A DNA stretch of 64,000 nucleotides from Labrys okinawensis (GTDB lineage Bacteria; Pseudomonadota; Alphaproteobacteria; Rhizobiales; Labraceae). Below, in pieces: positions 16,126 through 24,394 of this stretch (the stretch's first letter is position 1; each line of letters starts with the position of its first letter). Both the position numbers and the translations under genes were made by a program. The stretch covers positions 639,291 to 703,290 of the forward strand of contig NZ_PUEJ01000005.1 of the NCBI RefSeq assembly GCF_002982075.1. Reading direction: 5' to 3'. The notes under the pieces were generated by a model, which was given only the letters and a program-made list of their open reading frames with translations, was not told where the DNA came from and made no database searches.

Positions 16126-16368
16126 CTAGGTCGTCTTGAGAGCGGCCCAAATCGCCATGTGGTGGCGCGACGGCCTGGGAATAGCGTGCCCGAGATTCCT
16201 TGAATTCTCGATCCATGCCCGAATTGCGTCCCGCGCCTTGGCGACTGCCCCCTCGGGAGTTTCGCCACCGCTCATGCAGCCGGGAAGATCGGGGACGATG
16301 GCCGCAAAACCGCCCCCATCCGCAACAGACCGTGGCTCGACCAGAATTGGGTATTCCAGATCGTCCAT
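16126..16368 (-). CDS. HicB-like antitoxin without a visible HicA partner, 80 aa
   Basis: YPILVEPRS then GFAAIVPDLPGCMSGGETPEGAVAKARDAI is the pattern of HicB-type proteins: a partial RNase-H-like fold in which DLPGC is followed by a glycine-acid turn and an amphipathic helix. The toxin HicA would be a ~60-aa protein with a conserved His, next to it. None was found on either side, so it is an orphan or acts in another way. The sequence ends without a clear DNA-binding C terminus. Confidence 0.7.
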   Translation of the reverse strand: MDDLEYPILVEPRSVADGGGFAAIVPDLPGCMSGGETPEGAVAKARDAIRAWIENSRNLGHAIPRPSRHHMAIWAALKTT

Positions 16369-16809
16369 GTTCGCCCCCTAAGCGAGCACACCATACCGCC
16401 CGTGAGCGTCATTTGGATGTCAGTGAGCGTGGCGTGGCTGGCAACCGCCTCGCTGTCGTGAAGACCCGCCGCGAATAGAGCCTGTCATCGAGGGGTAAGC
16501 CTGATAGCCAAATTGCCGGACGTCCGGGCGGGCCTTAGGTTCCGGACGCTCACAAGCGGCCCGGTTGTTCGAGCAGGGAGGTCTGGAAGGCGATCCTGCA
16601 AATCCGCCCTTCCGGGCCTCCTGTTTCCTCGGCAGCTCACGGCGAGGGACCCGGACCCTGTCCGAATTGCTCGCATGACCAACCACCCCAGCCGTTCCCG
16701 ACTTTCTCAATTGGCGGAAGGCAAAATCGAACAACGCACATATATGTGCCGCCGCTGTCGGCAGCGGCTTTGCAGGGGTAGAAGCGATATGTCGATGCAT
16801 CAGGAAAAG
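16369..16809. other. gene-poor stretch with a palindrome and a hairpin
   Basis: No convincing coding sequence was found in these 441 bases. A 14-bp palindrome, GCACATATATGTGC, lies at 16736-16749, and right after it GCCGCTG and CAGCGGC can form a small stem. Frames open in the region look non-coding. Confidence 0.4.
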
Positions 16810-16883
16810 TGGAGGCCACGCCCGGAATCGAACCGGGGTGCAAGGATTTGCAGTCCTCTGCGTAACCACTCCGCCACGTGGCC
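16810..16883 (-). tRNA. tRNA-Cys (anticodon GCA)
   Basis: The reverse strand reads GGCCACGTGGCGGAGTGGTT, then anticodon loop with GCA, T-arm CCCGG-TTCGATT-CCGGG and an acceptor ending in CCA. Acceptor and T-arm are nearly identical to those of tRNA-Arg at 14255, over about 23 bases at the 3' end. Confidence 0.95.
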
Positions 16884-17098
16884 ATCCATTGTCGCGCTGT
16901 GCAGGACAAAGCGGAGGCAGGCGCTATAACAAGCAAGCCGGACGGGTTCAACCGGTTTTCTCAGCCGAGGCGATATTTCCGTGAATGCGGATTGCCGGCT
17001 GCAAAACTGAAGCCTCCGGCCCGGCTGCAAGGCCAGCCTTCTTGCCTTTTTCGAGGCCATGCCGCAAACAACGCTGTGACAAACAGAGATATCGAGTG

Positions 17099-17755
17099 AT
17101 GACCGACTTCGTCCAAGCGCGCCGCACCATGGTGGATTGCCAGATTCGCACCAATGACGTGACCGAGGCGCGTGTCGTGGATGCCTTCCTTACCGTGCCC
17201 CGCGAGACCTTCGTGCCGGCCGCCAAGCAGCCCCTGGCCTATCTCGACGCCGATCTGGCGGTAGGCGGCGAGGCGGGCCAGCGCTATCTCATTCAACCGA
17301 TGTATCTGGCCAAGCTCGTCCAGGCCGCTGGTATCAAATCCACCGACACGGTGCTCGATATTGGTGCGGCCACCGGCTATTCGTCCGCGATTCTGGCCGA
17401 ACTCGCTGAGAAGGTGGTGGCGCTGGAGAGCGATGAAGGGCTTGCGGCTTCGGCAAAGACCGCGTTGGCGTCCTACCCCAATGTGACGGTGGTGAACGGC
17501 CCGCTCGAGCAGGGCGCGGCCGGTTCGGGACCCTACGACGTGATCCTGATCGAAGGTGCCGTCGAAGAAATTCCCCAGGCTTTGTTCGCCTCCCTCAAGG
17601 AGGGCGGCCGCCTTGTCGCTGTCGTCGGTCGCGGCCGGCCCGGACGTGCCACCGTCTTCGTCAAGGTCGGGCCAGATCACACCGGTCGCATCGCCTTCGA
17701 CGCCTCCGTGCCAGCCCTGGCCGCCTTCGCCAAGGCTCCCGCCTTTTCATTCTGA
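17099..17755 (+). CDS. pcm: protein-L-isoaspartate O-methyltransferase family protein, 218 aa
   Basis: This family uses SAM to methylate isoaspartyl residues and start repair of damaged proteins. The SAM motif LDIGAATGYSSAILAELA is present near residue 82, with the acidic end of the next strand (VVALESDEG). The N terminus MTDFVQARRTMVDCQIRTND is typical of the alphaproteobacterial form. The ATG at 17099 was chosen over upstream in-frame codons because no homologous sequence precedes it. It is followed by tolC and a popZ-like gene, a common order in the group. Confidence 0.85.
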   Translation: MTDFVQARRTMVDCQIRTNDVTEARVVDAFLTVPRETFVPAAKQPLAYLDADLAVGGEAGQRYLIQPMYLAKLVQAAGIKSTDTVLDIGAATGYSSAILAELAEKVVALESDEGLAASAKTALASYPNVTVVNGPLEQGAAGSGPYDVILIEGAVEEIPQALFASLKEGGRLVAVVGRGRPGRATVFVKVGPDHTGRIAFDASVPALAAFAKAPAFSF

Positions 17756-17950
17756 CCAGCAAAACAGCATGTTAGGAGAAAATTAACCATTAATTAACCG
17801 AACCCGGGGTTCACTGTCTCTTTTTTGCTTCAACCTCGGATTTATCACTCGGCAGCCGAAATCAGTTGTTGGTGAAAGCTGCCTGACAGGCTATTTTTTT
17901 GAAAAATATGGCGGTTTGTCCGCTTCTTTTAATTTGGGTCGGGTCGAGTC

Positions 17951-19321
17951 ATGAAAACTGTAAGCGTATTTTCCTTATTGACTGCAAGTGCTTCGCTTGT
18001 TTTCTTCATGGGCGGAGCGCAGGCTCAATCGTTGCAGTCGGCCCTTGCCCAAGCCTACGCAGCCAACCCAACCCTGAATGCCCAGCGAGCCGGCACCCGC
18101 GCCAATGACGAAACCGTTTCGCAGGCGCTCAGCGGCTACAGGCCCAACATTTCCGCCTCTGCCAGCATCAGCGCCGAACGGGATTTCACCAAGTCGCTGC
18201 AGGGGAGGCGGTCCAACGACACGCGATTTCCGCGCGGCGCCGACATCACGGTGACGCAGAATCTGTTCAACGGCTTTCAAACTGCGAATTCCGTGCGCGC
18301 CGCCGAGTCGGGCGTGCTCAGCCAGCGCGAGACGCTGCGCGACACCGAACAGTCGGTCCTGCTCAACGCCGTGACCGCCTATATGAACGTCCTGCGCGAT
18401 GCCGCGCTGCTCAACCTGCAGAAAAACAACGTCGAGGTTCTCGAGGAGCAGCTTAAGCAGACCAAGGATCGCTTCAACGTCGGCGAGGTGACGCGCACCG
18501 ACGTCGAGCAGGCCAATTCCAGCTTGGCGAGTGCGCAGTCTCAACGGGTGGCCGCCGACGCCCAGCTCAAATCGTCGGTCGCCGTCTATCGGCAGATCAT
18601 CGGCTCGCAGCCCAAGAAGCTGCAGCCGGTCAAGCTGCCGCGTTTCCTGCCCAAGAACCAGAACGCCGCGATCCAGGCCGGACTTGCCAACCATCCCGGC
18701 ATCACGGCCGCGCTCCACGCGGTCGACCAGGCCGCCATGCAGGTGAAGGTCGCCGAGGGGGCGCTCTATCCCACCCTGAACGCCCAGGGCTCTTTCTCGC
18801 ATAATTACGAACCGTCAGGCGCGAAGATGGCCACCTCGGCCTCGATCGGTGCCTTCCTCTCCGTGCCGATCTATTCGGGCGGCGGCGACTATTCCAAGAT
18901 CCGCCAGGCCAAGGAACTGCTCGGGCAGGCGCGCATCCAGGTCGACGTCAACCGCGAATTGGTGCGCTCCAACGTCATCCAGGCCTGGGGCTCGCTGGAC
19001 GGCGCCCGCGGCGAAATTCAGGCTTTCCAGGCAGCCGTCAATGCGCAGGGCGTGGCACTCGCCGGCGTGCGCGAGGAAGCCAAGGTCGGCCAGCGCACCA
19101 CCTTCGACGTCTTGCAGCAGCAGCAATTGCTGCTGCAGGCGCGTGCCAGCCTGATCCAGGCGCAGCGCGACCAGATCGTGGCTGCCTATACCGTGCTGTC
19201 GACCATCGGCAAGCTCAACGCCACGGCACTCGGCCTGAAGGTTGCCCGCTACGATCCCACCACGCATTACAACCAGGTCCGCGACAAGTGGATCGGCACC
19301 GACATTCCGGACGGGCGCTAA
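17951..19321 (+). CDS. tolC: TolC-family outer membrane efflux/secretion channel, 456 aa
   Basis: This outer membrane channel for type I secretion or drug efflux begins with a signal peptide (MKTVSVFSLLTASASLVFFM). The rest has the two-repeat TolC plan: long alpha-helical stretches such as LRDAALLNLQKNNVEVLEEQ and, in the second half, IQAQRDQIVAAYTVLSTIGK, with beta-strand turns at TVTQNLFNGF and IPDGR. The length fits the family. It follows pcm after about 195 bp of AT-rich DNA, where its own promoter is likely. A terminator follows at 19351. Confidence 0.9.
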   Translation: MKTVSVFSLLTASASLVFFMGGAQAQSLQSALAQAYAANPTLNAQRAGTRANDETVSQALSGYRPNISASASISAERDFTKSLQGRRSNDTRFPRGADITVTQNLFNGFQTANSVRAAESGVLSQRETLRDTEQSVLLNAVTAYMNVLRDAALLNLQKNNVEVLEEQLKQTKDRFNVGEVTRTDVEQANSSLASAQSQRVAADAQLKSSVAVYRQIIGSQPKKLQPVKLPRFLPKNQNAAIQAGLANHPGITAALHAVDQAAMQVKVAEGALYPTLNAQGSFSHNYEPSGAKMATSASIGAFLSVPIYSGGGDYSKIRQAKELLGQARIQVDVNRELVRSNVIQAWGSLDGARGEIQAFQAAVNAQGVALAGVREEAKVGQRTTFDVLQQQQLLLQARASLIQAQRDQIVAAYTVLSTIGKLNATALGLKVARYDPTTHYNQVRDKWIGTDIPDGR

Positions 19322-19350
19322 GACGCGCCTACCCACAGGAAGATGACGCC

Positions 19351-19387
19351 AACGCCCTCCGCATCCTTGCGATCGGAGGGCGTTCTT
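19351..19387 (+). terminator. rho-independent terminator after tolC
   Basis: AACGCCCTCCG (19351-19361) pairs perfectly with CGGAGGGCGTT (19374-19384) around a 12-base loop, and the stem ends in a short T-rich tail (TTCTTGCTT). Confidence 0.8.
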
Positions 19388-19548
19388 GCTTGAAGTGCCG
19401 GCGAGGCCTTTCGTGCTCGGGTGGAATCATCGAGAATCGCCAAGAGGGGCTGGCCAACGAACTGGCGTAACGCGCCATTCGAAGACATTGCACTTTGTTC
19501 CAGTGCGCCATGGGGGCACGGCGCGCTCGATGCGGAAGGAGTAGCCCG

Positions 19549-19986
19549 ATGTCGTCACCTACGCGGGCAGATCCGCCTCGTACCCTCAAGGAGCCCTCGA
19601 TGGACGAGATTCTCACCTCCATTCGCCGTATCATCTCGGACGATCCGCCGGCGAAGCCCGGACGCCGCTCCACAGCAGAGACCTCTTCGCTGGCGGACCT
19701 GCCTGGTCCGGCGGTCTCCCCTCGCGAAGAGCCGGTTTCGTCTCCCATGCCGGCCGGTCCAGAGCGGAGCACTACCGGTTTGCTCTCGGCGGAGTCTCAT
19801 TCCGAGGCGGCGTCCGCCTTCGCCTCCCTCAATCACACGGTGTTTTCCAAGAACGCACGAACGATCGAAGACGTCGTGCAAGACATGCTGAAACCCATGC
19901 TGCAGACTTGGCTCGATGCCCATCTGCCATCGCTGGTCGAGCGCCTGGTCCGCCAGGAAATCGAACGCATCTCCGGGCGGTCGTGA
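19549..19986 (+). CDS. popZ: PopZ-like polar organising protein (DUF2497), 145 aa
   Basis: In alphaproteobacteria PopZ gathers at the cell pole and anchors chromosome and polarity proteins. The conserved N-terminal helix SMDEILTSIRRIISDDPP and the C-terminal oligomerisation block DMLKPMLQTWLDAHLPSLVE then RLVRQEIERIS are both present, with a proline/serine-rich disordered linker between them as in the family. The ATG at 19549 is preceded by GAAGGAG. The neighbours (pcm, tolC upstream) are the usual ones, but valS, often next, is absent here. Confidence 0.85.
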   Translation: MSSPTRADPPRTLKEPSMDEILTSIRRIISDDPPAKPGRRSTAETSSLADLPGPAVSPREEPVSSPMPAGPERSTTGLLSAESHSEAASAFASLNHTVFSKNARTIEDVVQDMLKPMLQTWLDAHLPSLVERLVRQEIERISGRS

Positions 19987-20100
19987 CGGGCTAAGGCCCT
20001 GTGTCACAAACCGTCAGGCATTTTGATTTCTTTCCTCATTCACGAAGCCCTAAATCCCTCCCGTCTAGAGTTTGTCTCGAATCGATGAGGGATAGGGCGT

Positions 20101-21927
20101 ATGTGCGGCATTGTCGGTATTCTGGGTAAGGAGGCGGTTGCGTTACCCCTGGTGGACGCGCTGCGGCGCTTGGAGTATCGCGGCTATGATTCCGCCGGCA
20201 TCGCCACGCTGGAAGAGGGCACCATCACGCGCCGCCGGGCCGAAGGCAAACTGCGCAATCTCGAAAGCAAGCTCGACCGCGCCCCGCTCGCAGGCCTGAT
20301 CGGCATCGGCCACACGCGGTGGGCGACGCACGGCCGGCCGACCGAAGAAAACGCCCACCCGCATGCCACCGCGCGAGTCGCTGTGGTCCATAACGGCATC
20401 ATCGAGAATTTTCGCGAATTGCGCGAGGAATTGAGCGCCGAAGGCGCGCGCTTCCAGAGCGAGACCGACACCGAGGTCGTGGCCCACTTGGTCACCCGCG
20501 AGCTCGAGCGCGGCCTGCCGCCGATCGAAGCGGTGCATGCCAGCCTCAGGCGCCTGCGCGGCGCCTTCTCGCTGGGCTTTCTCTTTACCGGCCAGGATGA
20601 CCTCATCATCGGCGCGCGCCTGGGTTCGCCGCTGGCGATCGGTTACGGCGAGGGCGAAATGTTCCTCGGATCGGATGCCATCGCTCTGGCTCCGTTCACC
20701 AACACCATCGCCTATCTCGAGGATGGCGACAGCGTTGCCCTGACGCGCGGCTCGGCGACCATCTTCGATGCGGCCTTCAAGCGCGTTCACCGCCCGATTC
20801 AGAAATCGCAGGCGTCCGCCACCATCGTCGACAAGGGTAATCACCGGCATTTCATGGCCAAGGAGATCCATGAACAACCCGAAGTGGTTTCCCACACCCT
20901 GGCCTCTTTCGTCGACATGGTCGGCGAGACGATCCGACTGCCCGAGAATCTGCCCTTCGATTGGAAAGAACTAGGCCGTATCACCATATCGGCCTGCGGC
21001 ACGGCCTCCTTCGCCGGCATGATCGCCAAATACTGGTTCGAGCGGTATGCGCGGCTTCCGGTCGAAGTCGATATCGCCTCCGAGTTCCGCTACCGCGAAG
21101 CGCCCCTCGACAAGGGAGGGCTGTCGATCTTCGTGTCTCAATCGGGTGAGACGGCCGATACGCTCGCCGCCTTGCGCTATTGCAAGGAACAGGGGCAGCA
21201 CACACTCGCCATCGTCAATGTGCCGACTTCGACCATCGCTCGCGAGGCGTCGGTGATGGTGCGCACCCTGGCAGGCCCCGAGATCGGCGTCGCCTCCACA
21301 AAGGCCTTCACCTGCCAGCTTGCAGCCCTGGCGGGCCTCGCCATCGGCGCCGGCAAGGCGCGTGGTGTCCTGTCAGCCGAGGAAGAAGGCGAACTCGTGC
21401 ACGCGCTGATCGAGGCGCCGCGCCTGATGTCCGAGGCACTGCGGCTGGAACACGAGATCGAGACCTTTTCCAGGGATCTCGCCAAGGCCAAGGACGTGCT
21501 CTATCTCGGCCGCGGCACCAGCTTCCCCCTTTCGCTGGAAGGCGCCTTAAAACTCAAGGAAATCAGCTACATACACGCGGAAGGTTATGCAGCAGGCGAA
21601 CTCAAGCACGGCCCGATCGCCCTGATCGACGAGACCATGCCGGTGGTGGTGATCGCGCCTTTCGACGCGATCTTCGAAAAGACGGTTTCGAACATGCAGG
21701 AAGTCGCCGCGCGGGGAGGCCGCATCATCCTGATGACCGATGAAGCCGGAGCGGCAGCGGCTGCGATGACGACGCTGAAGACGATCATCCTGCCGTCGAT
21801 GCCCACGATCCTGACGCCGCTGGTCTATTCCATTCCGATCCAGCTTCTCGCCTATCACACCGCTGTGATCATCGGCACCGACGTCGACCAGCCGCGCAAT
21901 CTGGCCAAGAGCGTCACCGTCGAGTAG
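20101..21927 (+). CDS. glmS: glutamine-fructose-6-phosphate aminotransferase, 608 aa
   Basis: GlmS makes glucosamine-6-phosphate from fructose-6-phosphate and glutamine, the first step of UDP-GlcNAc synthesis for peptidoglycan and LPS. Residues 1-240 are the Ntn glutaminase with catalytic Cys2 (MCGIVGI) and HTRWATHGRP; the rest holds two SIS domains (FVSQSGETADTLAAL, then RGTSFPLSLEGALKLKEISY). It ends in the usual KSVTVE. The length is normal and no riboswitch-like structure is seen upstream. A DUF502 gene follows. Confidence 0.97.
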   Translation: MCGIVGILGKEAVALPLVDALRRLEYRGYDSAGIATLEEGTITRRRAEGKLRNLESKLDRAPLAGLIGIGHTRWATHGRPTEENAHPHATARVAVVHNGIIENFRELREELSAEGARFQSETDTEVVAHLVTRELERGLPPIEAVHASLRRLRGAFSLGFLFTGQDDLIIGARLGSPLAIGYGEGEMFLGSDAIALAPFTNTIAYLEDGDSVALTRGSATIFDAAFKRVHRPIQKSQASATIVDKGNHRHFMAKEIHEQPEVVSHTLASFVDMVGETIRLPENLPFDWKELGRITISACGTASFAGMIAKYWFERYARLPVEVDIASEFRYREAPLDKGGLSIFVSQSGETADTLAALRYCKEQGQHTLAIVNVPTSTIAREASVMVRTLAGPEIGVASTKAFTCQLAALAGLAIGAGKARGVLSAEEEGELVHALIEAPRLMSEALRLEHEIETFSRDLAKAKDVLYLGRGTSFPLSLEGALKLKEISYIHAEGYAAGELKHGPIALIDETMPVVVIAPFDAIFEKTVSNMQEVAARGGRIILMTDEAGAAAAAMTTLKTIILPSMPTILTPLVYSIPIQLLAYHTAVIIGTDVDQPRNLAKSVTVE

Positions 21928-22011
21928 GAATACTGACGGGTATTGCCCGATTGGACCAATTGCACAAATTTGCATCGACAGGCGGTGACAAGGGCGTGCT
22001 AGAAGCGTGAC

Positions 22012-22716
22012 ATGGTACGAGATGCGCCTCCCCACACGGTAATGCCTGCTGGCCCGCCTCAGCGGATCAGCAGATTTGGCGGCCTGCACAGCTATTTTCT
22101 CACCGGCCTTGTGGTCACCGGGCCGGTGGCGATCACGATCTACCTGATCTGGACCTTCATTCAGTGGGTTGATGGCTGGGTCAAACCGTTCATTCCCGCG
22201 CGCTACCTGCCTGAGACCTATCTTCCATTTCAGATCCCGGGCTTCGGCCTGGTCGTGGCGATCATCGGCCTTACCCTGATCGGTTTCTTCACCGCCAATC
22301 TGGTCGGCCGCACTTTGGTGCGTCTGGGTGAGAAACTGCTCGACCGTACGCCGGTGGTGCGCGGCATCTACAAGGCTCTCAAGCAGGTGTTCTCGACGAT
22401 CTTCTCGCAATCCGGCACCTCGTTCCGCAAAGTGGGATTGGTCGAGTTTCCCCAGGGGGCCTGGTCGATCGTCTTCATTTCGGCAGAGCCGAGCCCGGTG
22501 GTCGAGGCGAGGCTGCCCGGCGGCAACGGCGAAGCCTGGGTTTCGGTGTTCATGCCCTGCGCGCCCAACCCGACCACAGGATTTTTCTTCCTGCTGCCGA
22601 AGGCAAAGGTGATCGAACTGCCGATCAGCGTCGAGCAGGCCACCAAGCTGGTGATCTCGGCCGGCCTGATCCAGCCCGAGACGTTGACGGTCTCCGAGGA
22701 ATTGCGGCCAAGCTGA
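22012..22716 (+). CDS. DUF502 membrane protein, 234 aa
   Basis: DUF502 proteins are inner-membrane proteins of unknown role often next to glmS. Two membrane segments are seen (YFLTGLVVTGPVAITIYLIW and IPGFGLVVAIIGLTLIGFF) with the conserved LLDRTPVVRGIYKALKQV motif between and after them. The soluble C-terminal part (ATKLVISAGLIQPE) is typical. It lies 85 bp after glmS on the same strand. Confidence 0.85.
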   Translation: MVRDAPPHTVMPAGPPQRISRFGGLHSYFLTGLVVTGPVAITIYLIWTFIQWVDGWVKPFIPARYLPETYLPFQIPGFGLVVAIIGLTLIGFFTANLVGRTLVRLGEKLLDRTPVVRGIYKALKQVFSTIFSQSGTSFRKVGLVEFPQGAWSIVFISAEPSPVVEARLPGGNGEAWVSVFMPCAPNPTTGFFFLLPKAKVIELPISVEQATKLVISAGLIQPETLTVSEELRPS

Positions 22717-22738
22717 GCTCGCCGATGGCGCCCTTGCT

Positions 22739-24335
22739 TCAGGCCTCGATCAGGGCGTTGTTCCAGGCCGTGTCGAGCATGGCCGCAAGGTGCTCCTGGG
22801 CACAGGCCGCGATATCGGCCTCGTCGCTGACACGCTGCCCGTTGCGCTGGAAATGGAGCGCGTCCCCTGCGGCCTTTGCCTTGAGGTGATCGAGCAGTTC
22901 GGCCCGGGTTCGCGTGCCGTCCATCACCGGCAGGACATGCTGGGCCACCACGCCGAGATCGAAATTCTCGTGGCGCCTGTTCACCGTGCGTGTTCGGCCG
23001 CTGGCGGCATCCATGCGTGCCAGGGTGGTTGCCTTCGGCCGGTCGGCGTCGGCAGCACCGATTGCGACCGCCTCGGTCGAAACAATTGTCAGCCCAGAAA
23101 GAACTCCTTGGAGGAGGGCACCGCGAAGCTCACTTCTCTCCTGCGGCGTGAGCGTCTTCTGGTCGGCCGCCTCGATATCGGCAACCAGCTGCCGATAGTT
23201 CGAGGTCGCAGGACGCCTCGCGGCGATCAGCTGGTAGCCCTTGCGCACGACCTCAGCCCGCGTACGGATCTGCCGGCCCGAGCGGTTTTCGAAGCAGTAG
23301 GGCATGTCAGGCTCGCTCGAGGGAACCTGCGTGATATCTGCGATGAGATGCAGATCCTCGATCCGCTCCGCATCGATGTTGCGCTTGGTCGCCGCTGCCC
23401 GGGCGGGCGGGATCAGCAGCGTCTGCCGGAAGGTGCGTCCGGTCAGCACGTCGATATAGTTCTCGGTCTCGAGCAGGGTATTGCCGCCCAGCATCCTCAG
23501 GGCCTTCGCCGCTTCGGCGCCGAAGTTCTCGGGCACCATCATGTGAACATCACTCTCGCCGAGATAGGCGAGCTGATGCTGTCCGGCCGCATACATGAAG
23601 TCGTGGAACGAGCAGGGCGCATTTTCGAGCTCCAGGAACTCATGTGCGAGATAATCGTCGGAGACCTTCTGCAGCTGCCCAACCCCTTCCTTGACCGCAG
23701 CGCCATAGGGTCCCGGCGGTGTATGCTCGGCCAGGAAGCCCATGAACTCCCGCGCTTTGGCGATGCGCTCGCGCTGATTGGCGGCCTTGCCCACATGCGC
23801 CATCAGGGCATCGCGCAGGATCTGCTTGGGCCGCCAGCCGGGCAATACGTTGAAGCTGACATAGGCGATGCCCTGGAATTCGAGAAATTTCGAGCAGATT
23901 TCCAGGATGGCGTGGCGCACCGGTTCGGGCACCCAGGAATAGACGCCATGGCAGAGGATGAAATCGAAGCGATGGCCAGGATCCGCGAAGAATGTGATGT
24001 CCTGCTGGCGCAATTCGATGTTGGTCAGGCCGATCGCCTCGATGCGCCTGCGCCCATCGGCGATCTGGATGCCGGAAAGATCGATCCCGAGAAAGCGCCC
24101 CTCGGGATAGGCGGCGGCCAGCGGAATGAGGTTGCCGCCGCTGGCGCAGCCGATTTCGAGCACGCGCATCTTGTCGAGCGAGGGCATTTCGAGGGCCGAA
24201 CAGCCTGGCGATGGCGGCGAGCCTCGCCGGATGGGTCTGGGGAAAGGCATGGGAAACATAGGGTATCTCGTCATAGCTCGCCTGGGTCCTGGCCTGGGCT
24301 TCGGCGAAGTTGGCCGGACGGGCATCGGATGTCAT
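22739..24335 (-). pseudogene. methyltransferase with regulatory domain, broken by one frameshift
   Basis: This is a SAM methyltransferase with a PF10119-type regulatory domain. The N terminus (MTSDARPANFAEAQARTQAS, then IPYVSHAFPQTHPARLAAIA) reads in one frame from 24335. The body (RVLEIGCASGGNLIPLAAAY and the C-terminal regulatory half) is in another from about 24190 on. One extra base in the GGG run near 24193-24195 explains the shift: removing one base gives RLFG-LEMPSLDKMRVLEIGC in a single frame, and the whole gene length is a multiple of three plus one. Either a sequencing indel or a true mutation. It lies downstream of recG on the same strand. Confidence 0.8.
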
Positions 24336-24394
24336 GACGATATTCCCCGGTTGAGGCTGGCATGACCTGAGAATACACACCGGCTTCCCTTACG

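Noticed and set aside
16485..16951. Several open frames around 16.5-16.95 kb on both strands
   Set aside because: They run through the tRNA-Cys gene or its flanks and have no domain pattern.
20008..20100. A glmS riboswitch/ribozyme upstream of glmS
   Set aside because: The 90-base leader shows no ribozyme-like core, and this ribozyme is found in Gram-positive bacteria, not in this group.
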